This document shows, one piece after another, positions 7,106 through 13,800 of a stretch of DNA of 16,189 nt. Positions within the stretch are counted from its first letter, which is position 1, and each line of letters opens with the position of its first letter. The notes below the pieces were generated by a model, which was not told the DNA's origin, searched no databases, and worked only from the letters and a program-made list of their open reading frames with translations. The position numbers were made by a program, and so were the translations under genes. Location: NCBI GenBank assembly GCA_902462525.1, contig CABQCA010000038.1:1-16189 (forward strand), given 5' to 3'. Source of the DNA: an uncultured Porphyromonadaceae bacterium (lineage in GTDB: Bacteria > Bacteroidota > Bacteroidia > Bacteroidales > Muribaculaceae).

Positions 7106-7993
7106 TTAGCGTTTGGTGGCATAGATCATAAAGGTTACAGCTGCGACAGCTATACTGATACCGGCTATGATGCCGCCAGTGAGAGGCTCTCCGAAAGCAA
7201 GTGAGCCGACGAGTATTGCCGTTATTGGCTCGAAGACTCCCAGCACGGAAGCTTTGGTCGCGCCGATGTTACGGGTTGCCACCGCGAGAGTAGCGGTCGA
7301 AACTATTGTAGGCAGTACTGCGAGTCCTGTTAGGTTAAGCCAGTCAGAGGCACAGTCTATGCCTTCTGTAAGACCGCTTCCGGAATTGATTGCTATTGTA
7401 AAAAAGACTATTGCACCAACCACAAGGACATAAAAGGTAAGCAAGGTATTGGTTATGCCCGAAATCACTTTACTCCTGTTGATTATCACGATGAACAAAG
7501 CATAGACGAGCGCTGAGCATAGCGAGAGCCAAATCCCTGTGGGTGATGATGCGCTTTCGCCGCCGCAGCCGGTCATTATCAGGACACCGACGAATGTCGC
7601 TGCTATCGAAAGCCATACAGGCCATGATGGTTTCTTGCCTAATAAAAGCATTATAATCGCCACAAGAACAGGGTAGAGAAACACCAGAGTAGTCGCCAGC
7701 CCTGATGCCACAAAACGATAGGCCTCAAAAAGGAAAAGACTGCTTGAAGTATACAAAAGTCCGAGAACCAAAAGAATACCGGCCTGGCGCAGACCGACTC
7801 TGAATGTCTGTCGTGTCATCAGGATATATAGGCCGAGAAGCACAACCGCGATGCTATAACGGAAAAACAGAATTGACTGCACAGCCGCACCTGCCATGAG
7901 CAACGGCATGGCGAACAGAGGGTTAAGCCCGTAGGTTACGCCCGTAATAATGCCGGCCGGATAGCCTACCAATGCATTTTTGCTCAGTGCCAT
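7106..7993 (-). CDS. EamA-family (DMT superfamily) membrane transporter
   Basis: 295-residue integral membrane protein with about ten hydrophobic helices in two repeated halves, the architecture of the drug/metabolite transporter superfamily (paired EamA domains). Recognisable parts are the N-terminal AGIITGVTYGLNPLFAMPLL, the first-repeat end FLYPVLVAIIMLLLGKKPSW followed by an IAATFVGVLIMTG helix, and the second-repeat end VLGVFEPITAILVGSLAFGEPLTGG-type segment near residue 255-280. Members export amino acids, nucleotides or other metabolites; the substrate cannot be read from sequence. It is first in a two-gene unit with sanA. The leader contains a 12-bp palindrome 11 bases from the ATG and a GC-rich hairpin further up. 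Confidence 0.88.
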   Translation of the reverse strand: MALSKNALVGYPAGIITGVTYGLNPLFAMPLLMAGAAVQSILFFRYSIAVVLLGLYILMTRQTFRVGLRQAGILLVLGLLYTSSSLFLFEAYRFVASGLATTLVFLYPVLVAIIMLLLGKKPSWPVWLSIAATFVGVLIMTGCGGESASSPTGIWLSLCSALVYALFIVIINRSKVISGITNTLLTFYVLVVGAIVFFTIAINSGSGLTEGIDCASDWLNLTGLAVLPTIVSTATLAVATRNIGATKASVLGVFEPITAILVGSLAFGEPLTGGIIAGISIAVAAVTFMIYATKR

Positions 7994-8003
7994 AAAGTTA
8001 TAC

Positions 8004-8015
8004 CCAAACGTTTGG
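8004..8015. repeat. 12-bp perfect palindrome ahead of the EamA gene
   Basis: CCAAACGTTTGG is fully self-complementary and lies 11 bases upstream of the transporter ATG. The position suits a repressor or LacI-like operator site, but length alone makes this tentative. Confidence 0.4.
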
Positions 8016-8030
8016 CCGAAATAGAACGCA

Positions 8031-8048
8031 GCCGCGATAAATCGCGGC
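8031..8048. terminator. GC-rich hairpin between small ORF and transporter gene
   Basis: GCCGCGA at 8031-8037 and TCGCGGC at 8042-8048 form a perfect 7-bp stem with a TAAA loop. It starts 45 bases past the stop of the small minus-strand ORF. It could end that transcript, although no clean T-run follows, or act in the leader of the transporter mRNA. Confidence 0.4.
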
Positions 8049-8092
8049 CCGGCGAAGATTCCAATTCAGATAAGATACTCTGTGTGGGATAA

Positions 8093-8284
8093 TTAATTTA
8101 ATACGATGTTAAGTCGTCTCGATTCAGTTCCGGGATAGAATGCACGGGCATACTGCTTGAGAAAAGCCAGTGTTTCTGGTTTGACGCATACTGTGCTGAA
8201 AAGCTTCTGAATGAACGGACGTGGACGGAAAGCGCTGAAGCGTGCGCTTGTAGAAGATAGAGTAAACGATTTATCCATAGGCAA
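8093..8284 (-). CDS. Hypothetical 63-residue small protein
   Basis: Small open frame MPMDKSFTLSS... ending LNIVLN and a TAA stop. Composition is basic and aromatic (RFSAFRPRPF at 15-24), followed by KPETLAFLKQYARAFYP (35-51), a likely amphipathic helix. The layout resembles many short Bacteroidales proteins with a helix, FLxxYAR, and a terminal LN tail; that resemblance is from memory and unverified. Codon use looks ordinary for the window. M3 (8278) is an alternative start. It sits alone between the sigma-factor promoter region and the transporter, transcribed away from the sigma factor. No clear promoter was found. No function is assigned; it may be non-coding. Confidence 0.42.
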   Translation of the reverse strand: MPMDKSFTLSSTSARFSAFRPRPFIQKLFSTVCVKPETLAFLKQYARAFYPGTESRRLNIVLN

Positions 8285-8413
8285 CGGGGAATGAACTTTT
8301 CATATTTATAACGTTCGTATGGTCTTTTATATTGTCTGTAGAAGTTCAAATAATCCAAAATTGCTCAAAAAACATAAAATTAGTGCTCATAACAGCGCGT
8401 TTTGTGTTTTATT

Positions 8414-8441
8414 GCTTTGGAATAGTTAAATATTCCAAAGC
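8414..8441. repeat. 28-bp inverted repeat upstream of the sigma-factor promoter
   Basis: GCTTTGGAATA at 8414-8424 and TATTCCAAAGC at 8431-8441 are perfect 11-bp arms around the 6-base spacer GTTAAA. It lies 13 bases upstream of the -33 box of the sigma-factor promoter. Arm length and position suit a dimeric regulator binding site. No T-tract follows on either strand, so a terminator is less likely. Confidence 0.6.
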
Positions 8442-8454
8442 GCAGGCAAAATTG

Positions 8455-8485
8455 TTTGCAGTCTTATTTGAATTTATTATCTTTG
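8455..8485 (+). promoter_or_regulatory. Consensus Bacteroidetes promoter for the sigma-factor gene
   Basis: TTTG at 8455-8458, a 19-base spacer, then TATCTTTG at 8478-8485: a full match to the Bacteroidetes -33/-7 consensus at canonical spacing. It leaves a leader of roughly 80-85 bases before the ATG at 8576. Confidence 0.85.
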
Positions 8486-8575
8486 CATAACGAAAAATAT
8501 TAATACGACAATAACCAATTAACACCAATCTGCCTATAGACCGACTTCTACTCTAATTATAACCAGGAATAGAAA

Positions 8576-9166
8576 ATGCAGAAATACAATGTACTCACCG
8601 ACGAAGAGTTGGTGGTAGCTTATGCCGGCGGAGACAACAATGCTTTTGATGCTCTTCTAGAACGCCATAAGTCCAAGTTGTTCAACTTTATACTCCAGAT
8701 TGTACACGACCGGAATGTAGCCGACGATATTTTTCAGGAAACATTTGTCAAAGCCATCATAACCATACGTCAGGGCCGCTATAAGGACCTCGGAAAGTTC
8801 TCTGCATGGCTTATGAGGATAGCACGCAATCTCGCCATCGATACTTACCGTTCTGAAAAGAATGAAGCCGAAGTATCGGTTGACAATGCCGACTATGATG
8901 TTCTCAACCGCCGGGAACTGTCGGAAGACACCATTGAGGATACAATGATAGATCTTCAGATAGAAGAGGATGTGCGTTCGCTCATCGAAGAACTTCCCGA
9001 CACACAGAAAGAAGTGCTCACCATGCGCTATTACCGCGATATGTCGTTCAAGGAAATCGCCGAACAGACCGGCGTGAGTATCAACACTTCACTGGGCCGT
9101 ATGCGCTATGCCATTCTCAACCTTCGCCGCATGGCAAAGGAACGGTCGATGATTCTTTCCCGTTAA
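8576..9166 (+). CDS. Sigma-70 family (ECF-type) RNA polymerase sigma factor
   Basis: 196-residue sigma factor with regions 2 and 4 only. Region 2 covers about 20-95: DALLERHKSKLFNFIL, then VADDIFQETFVKAI at 48-61 (core-binding 2.2), then KFSAWLMRIARNLAIDTYR at 74-92 (-10 recognition). An acidic linker follows (about 94-130). Region 4 covers about 133-187: ELPDTQKEVLTMRYY then the helix-turn-helix MSFKEIAEQTGVSINTSLGRMRYAI. No anti-sigma gene is adjacent, unlike many Bacteroidetes ECF factors tied to SusCD loci. An AGGA at 8565-8568 is spaced seven bases from the ATG, supporting this start; such Shine-Dalgarno signals are uncommon in this phylum. The gene has a consensus promoter with an upstream inverted repeat, suggesting active regulation. 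It ends tail to tail with ruvC. Confidence 0.92.
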   Translation: MQKYNVLTDEELVVAYAGGDNNAFDALLERHKSKLFNFILQIVHDRNVADDIFQETFVKAIITIRQGRYKDLGKFSAWLMRIARNLAIDTYRSEKNEAEVSVDNADYDVLNRRELSEDTIEDTMIDLQIEEDVRSLIEELPDTQKEVLTMRYYRDMSFKEIAEQTGVSINTSLGRMRYAILNLRRMAKERSMILSR

Positions 9167-9753
9167 GACTTTATTCGGTCGGGATTCCGGCTAATAAAGT
9201 CTTTCCACGACGATGAACTTCGTGTGATTTCAGGCTTTGCCGATTCGTAGTAATGGCAGAGTGCAGCTCCGAGGGCATCGGTAGCGTCAAGCTGAGGCAG
9301 CATAGTTGCCTCGCCGATATTCAGAATACGACGCAACATCTCTTTCACCTGCTCTTTCGAGGCCGCACCGTTTCCGGTGATGGCCTGTTTTATTTTTCGG
9401 GGTTCATATTCGGTTATCGGTACCTCTCTCGATAGTGCCGCCGCCATTGCCACTCCCTGAGCTCGACCAAGTTTGAGCATCGACTGCACGTTTTTTCCGA
9501 AGAAAGGAGCCTCGATGGCCATCTCGTCGGGACAGTATTGCTCCACAAGCATGCTTACGCGTTCGTAAATTCGTCCAAGGCGAAGATAATGATCGCCGAG
9601 TTTGTGAAGATCGATGACGCCCATGGCTATGAGTGCCGGTTTTCTTTTTTTTATGCCGAGAATGCCATAGCCCATTATGTTAGTTCCGGGGTCGATGCCT
9701 ATTATTATCCGGTCGTATTCCTTAATATCGCTCTCCATCACTGTCTGGATCAT
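9163..9753 (-). CDS. ruvC: Crossover junction endodeoxyribonuclease RuvC
   Basis: Holliday junction resolvase that nicks four-way DNA junctions in recombination and repair together with RuvAB. It has 196 residues, slightly longer than E. coli RuvC (173) through short extensions at both ends. The four metal-binding acidic residues are visible: D21 in IIIGIDPGTN, E81 in MAIEAPFFGKN, and D156 and D159 in QLDATDALGAAL. The SMLKLGRAQGVAMAA helix (91-105) and YEPRKIKQAITGNGAASKEQV (116-136) are typical of the family. The start at 9753 overlaps the DUF4286 gene by 32 bases; M6 at 9738 is possible, but MIQ-type starts are remembered for Bacteroides RuvC. It is last in the four-gene unit and its TAA overlaps the stop of the opposing sigma gene. 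ruvA and ruvB are not in this window. Confidence 0.95.
   Translation of the reverse strand: MIQTVMESDIKEYDRIIIGIDPGTNIMGYGILGIKKRKPALIAMGVIDLHKLGDHYLRLGRIYERVSMLVEQYCPDEMAIEAPFFGKNVQSMLKLGRAQGVAMAAALSREVPITEYEPRKIKQAITGNGAASKEQVKEMLRRILNIGEATMLPQLDATDALGAALCHYYESAKPEITRSSSSWKDFISRNPDRIKS
9165..9203. terminator. Inverted repeat at the convergent sigma/ruvC ends
   Basis: AAGACTTTATT at 9165-9175 and AATAAAGTCTT at 9193-9203 form 11-bp perfect arms around a 17-base loop. The element begins at the sigma-factor stop and lies entirely within the ruvC 3' coding end. Possible terminator of the plus-strand transcript; the stem is AT-rich, so efficiency is uncertain. Confidence 0.45.
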
Positions 9754-10069
9754 GGATTATATCGAGTTCGGTGCAGTAAATGTTCACCGCCTGCTGAAGT
9801 GCGGCTGGCAGTGCGGCAAGAAGTTCCGGAAGAATGCGTGTGCTGAAGTTATCGGCGACGGCGTCGGAAGGCGCTCGCAACTGCAGGGCATAGCTCACGG
9901 TGTAGTTTCCGCTTATACTGTTGAGTTCATGCGGTGCTCTGATTTTGGTGAGCAATCCGCGGTAGAGGCCCGCGGCGTACGCAGTACCGATGTATTTCTG
10001 CTTCAGGAAGTCGACGAGTTCGCTTTCCAGCGGTTCATCGACACAGAAGGTAGCGTTAAGGAGTATCAT
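9722..10069 (-). CDS. DUF4286 family protein
   Basis: Small cytoplasmic protein of 115 residues with no signal or membrane segment. It begins MILLNATFCVDEPLESELVDFLKQ and continues through a mixed alpha/beta fold, with YTVSYALQLRAPSDAVADNF in the middle and an acidic tail. The pattern, an N-terminal beta strand followed by an ExxxFL helix and a strand pair, matches the DUF4286 family, which I recall as commonly encoded beside ruvC in Bacteroidetes. The open frame extends to 10144, but the extra 25 residues are basic shadow sequence of the overlapping glycosyltransferase. The ATG at 10069 makes an ATGA overlap with that gene's stop, so this start is preferred. Molecular function is unknown; a ferredoxin-like fold is a guess. 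Confidence 0.8.
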   Translation of the reverse strand: MILLNATFCVDEPLESELVDFLKQKYIGTAYAAGLYRGLLTKIRAPHELNSISGNYTVSYALQLRAPSDAVADNFSTRILPELLAALPAALQQAVNIYCTELDIIHDPDSDGERY

Positions 10070-10806
10070 ATTTTTCGTTTCAAAGATCTGAACAGGAATT
10101 TGATGTGGCGCAGAACGGTGCCGGCGGTGCCGTAGTAGTAACACATTATTCTGAAGCGTTCGCGCAGTGAGCGATAGTGATTGCGGCTCGTTTCGCCTTC
10201 ATTGAGATAGTCGACAAGCACGGTATCGCCGAGCCCCACGGATTTGCGGGAATGTTGCAGACACCGGATGCACCAGTCGTAGTCGGCTGAAAAGCGATAG
10301 CGGGTATCGTAGCTTCCGGCTATGCGCCGCAAGGCTATAAACGACTGATGGCATACGAGCATGCCGTTGGCAAAGCTTTTAAGAGTAAGGGCCGCCGGTG
10401 CTGTCAGATGTCTGGGGCCGATTACGGCACCTTCGTTATCGACAACTATAGTTTGACCGTAGACTATCCCGGGAATGTCGTTTTCAAAGATTGCTTTTGC
10501 TATAATGCCCAGAGTGTCGGGTGAATGGAACTTGTCGCCGGCATTGAGAAAAATGAGATATTTGCCGCTTGTGCGGCTCATACCCTTGTTCATGGCATCG
10601 TAGAGTCCTTTGTCGGGTTCGCTTACGATGCGTCGCCGCTTGTTCGGCCGCGATTCAGCTATGGTAAGTGTGCCGTCAGTCGAGGCTCCGTCGACCACAA
10701 TGTGTTCGTAGTCATCGAATGTCTGACTGTCGACGCTGTCGAGAGTGCGGGCGAGGGTTGTCTCGGCATTGAAGGTGACAGTGATGATAGCGAAAAGCGG
10801 TTCCAT
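10066..10806 (-). CDS. Family 2 glycosyltransferase (WcaA-like)
   Basis: 246-residue GT-A fold glycosyltransferase, expected to transfer a sugar from a nucleotide-sugar donor to a glycan or lipid acceptor at the cytoplasmic face. Motifs in order: FAIITVTFNAETTLARTLDS (5-24), the nucleotide-binding HIVVDGASTDGT (35-46), SEPDKGLYDAMNKGMS (62-77), YLIFLNAGDKF (83-93) with D91 as the likely metal-binding acid, and SADYDWCIRCL (near 188) at the catalytic base position. The basic C-terminus (LKFLFRSLKRKI-like) could touch the membrane; there is no membrane helix. The order and wording match WcaA/WcaE-type enzymes of exopolysaccharide and O-antigen pathways. It stands alone, with no other sugar genes around, and is locked between the 1353-residue gene (TGATG) and DUF4286 (ATGA). 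Substrate unknown. Confidence 0.9.
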   Translation of the reverse strand: MEPLFAIITVTFNAETTLARTLDSVDSQTFDDYEHIVVDGASTDGTLTIAESRPNKRRRIVSEPDKGLYDAMNKGMSRTSGKYLIFLNAGDKFHSPDTLGIIAKAIFENDIPGIVYGQTIVVDNEGAVIGPRHLTAPAALTLKSFANGMLVCHQSFIALRRIAGSYDTRYRFSADYDWCIRCLQHSRKSVGLGDTVLVDYLNEGETSRNHYRSLRERFRIMCYYYGTAGTVLRHIKFLFRSLKRKI

Positions 10807-13800
10807 CAGACAAGGGTGTTTTTACAATTATTCACTACTTCGCTGATTTTGAAATCTGCATTTTCGCTTCCTTCCTTGGAACGCAGTGTCACGCCTATGC
10901 GGCTTGATTTAAGATTTTCTGCAAGGCAGTCGGCAATGGCTGCTTTGGCGGAACTGTCGGCTATTTCCCATTGGACGGTGTGGTCGACCGTTGCCTCGTG
11001 AATTCTGCGGGGGGTGCTTGTGAGATGTCCGTTTTCCATGTGCTCCACCGATATGCCGCGGCGCCACAATGAGCCGCCGCTGTCGGCGACAATGCATATC
11101 AGTGCATCGTCCTTGTTTGCAAGGGCTGCGAACATCGGCGCTTTCTGTGAATTGTAGTCGGCCGGTGTGTTTTCGCCTTTCTCATAGATTTCAGATAAAG
11201 GTATTTTCAGAGCTTTTTCACCCGGATAGGCGATAATAAGAAATCCCGACGACAGTTCGTGGGGTATGGCGAGAGCGAGATTGCAGCTGTCGGTCCCTGT
11301 CTCCATGTACAGATCGTTGGTGGAGTAGAGCAGTTTGCCGCCATCCTTAAAATAAAGGTAACCTTCAGGTTCGATGTAGCCCGGTTCGTAATAGTGCAGA
11401 ACATTAGGGCGCCATATCGATGTTGCTATTACCGGAACCTCTGCTACGGTTGCCTCTGGCTCTTCCGGTGTGGTAACCGATGGCTGCACGGTGTTTCCGT
11501 GGGTGGAGGCGTTTGTTCTTACAACGGTCTTTTCCTGCGGGGTATCGGTCGTCTGATTAATACGCTCGGCTTTGAGTGCCTCGCGCTCTTTCACGAAATC
11601 TTCGATGTCTTCATCGTGGTATTCTCTTGTCGATTGTCCGCTTTGGCGAACGAATAGACGACCTTCGATAAACACTGGGTCGAGCGACTCTGCTACATCG
11701 ATTACAACAACACCTTTCTTGGCCTCGTCGTCGGCGCCTACAGTGATTTTTCGGGCTGTAGTGCGGCCGAAAGCAGCATTGATTATATTTTCGATGTAGA
11801 CGCAGAGGCTGTCGATATTATTGATTTTAAAGCGCGGATGGCGTTCGAAGTATTTGAAATCGTCGTGAAGGCCTACTTCGTAGCCATCGTTGTTGACGCC
11901 TAAGTAAAGTCGTCCGCCTCCCGAATTGAGCATGCCTGCGATTCGCGAAAGAATATGGAATTGCTGTCCTTCGGGATTCTCTTTCATCTTCTCGCCTGTG
12001 GCTATGGCCATATAGACAAGCGATGTCTTGAATTCGAGGAACTTAGATTCCGAACCGTAGTATTTACCCTGCTTTGTCTCGCTGTTTACATTCAGTTTTT
12101 CCATTATTTTGCTCTGAATGTTGGCGGCAATGGTATCGTCGGAATCGTGGATGAGATTGTACGACAGTACCATCGATGCGATGCTGCCTTCAAGCTCGTT
12201 TGCCGGATTGCTGATATTGTGGTAAAGTTCAGCGTTACGCTCTTTCCTGCCCAGCCATGATACCAGCTCAAGCCGTCTGAAAATCTGAGCCAGCAGCGGA
12301 TTGCCGGCAGATTCGGCACGGAGCATTTCGAGATTCTCGGCTTCAATTTTGTTGTTTTTTGCAAAATACTGGTGGTGAGTAAGCAGCGAGGCATGTGTAC
12401 CGAGTATTTCCGACGCCTGATTGTCGCCTATGGCCAAAGAAAGCAGGCGTGCGAAGCGGAGGTAATCATATGCTTTTATCAGGTCTGACTCGGCGATGGC
12501 CTTGAAACGCAGTATCTCCACAATTTCGCGGATGTCGTCGAGTTTGAGAATCTCGTCAATGTCGCGCATGTATTCCTCGTCGGGCTTTTCTTCTTCGGTT
12601 TCAGGCGTGCTGACACGGATCTGCTTCATAATATTAGAGAATGCCGTCGATTTGTCGAACTTGTCCTCCGGCGACTCGGTCACATCGGTGATGTAGGCAC
12701 GGATGGAGCCTTGATTGCCCTTCTGGGAGAGACGGCATTTCACGATTTCGCCTATTTCAAATTCCTGTTCCGGATCTTTTTCGATGAAAAGACCGAATCC
12801 GTCGCGCGCTATGGCACTGTAATCGTTGGCGTTAATTCCCGTTATGACGGCGTAGTATTCGGTGTCGAAGCTGAGTTTTTCCTGAAGAACCCTATCCACC
12901 TCGTCGCGTAGTGAGAAGATATATGAGCCATCCGCTTTTATGTCGAGCACTTTGGCAAGGAACCCGTACTGCGAGCCGTCGGAATTTCTGTAGACGCTCT
13001 CCGATGGCCGCGTGAGATTGAATCCTACTATCATGTCGCGTTTCAGTGTGCCGATCCCGTCAAGGTAGTAGATGTCGTCTATATGGCAGTTGAAAGTAGG
13101 ATTAGAGGTGTTGTAGTCGTCTACACTGTCGATGACGATATATACTTCGTCGCCTTTGGCCGCAGGTGCCTTGTGAATTTCTTCCTCGGTTATAATCGAT
13201 GGAGCGCTCTGCTCCATAAGAGCATTTTCGATAGCCTGCCACCATGTATGGTGTTCGGAGAGCCGAGTCAGTCTGCTGCCTGAAAGTCCGCGGATGCCGT
13301 TGAGATATATCTGCGGTTTAAGCCATGGCATCAGCCCGTCGGGTATCGTTTTTTCGGTGACATCGCTTTCACCGGTACGCCGGAGGGCAATGCCTTCAGC
13401 TGAAATCGTGATGTCAATTTGTGGACCGTGATAGCGGTGGCGCCCGGGTACGAGCGATAATATGTCGGTTGTAGGAAGCACGGTGGCTTTCGTCATCATC
13501 ATCATCGGCTCCCTGAGCTGTTCATACTCCAGGTGCATGTTGGGGCTCACTCCCAGCAATGTGAGAAAAGATTTAGATAAAAGTGCCTCGGTGTTCAGCG
13601 GCCTGAGCAGCGAGATGTAGCGGAAGAAAAGCGAATAGATACGTGTGGGGTCGGTTCCGTCCGATTCTTCCGAGAGGAGTATTTCAAGTGCTATCGCAAG
13701 AATGACGGTCTCGATTTTTGTTTTCTGTTCCCGGCTTTCAGCTTGTGGGAATGTGTCGATTTCGCTCTTGGCCTGCGAGACGTATATGTTGAACTGCTCG

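Noticed and set aside
8098..8358. 86-residue minus-strand frame overlapping the small ORF
   Set aside because: Arg/Ser/Tyr-rich composition typical of an out-of-frame reading; the overlapping 63-residue frame looks more like a protein.
10070..10144. 25-residue N-terminal extension of the DUF4286 gene
   Set aside because: Basic shadow of the glycosyltransferase end; the coupled ATG at 10069 is better.
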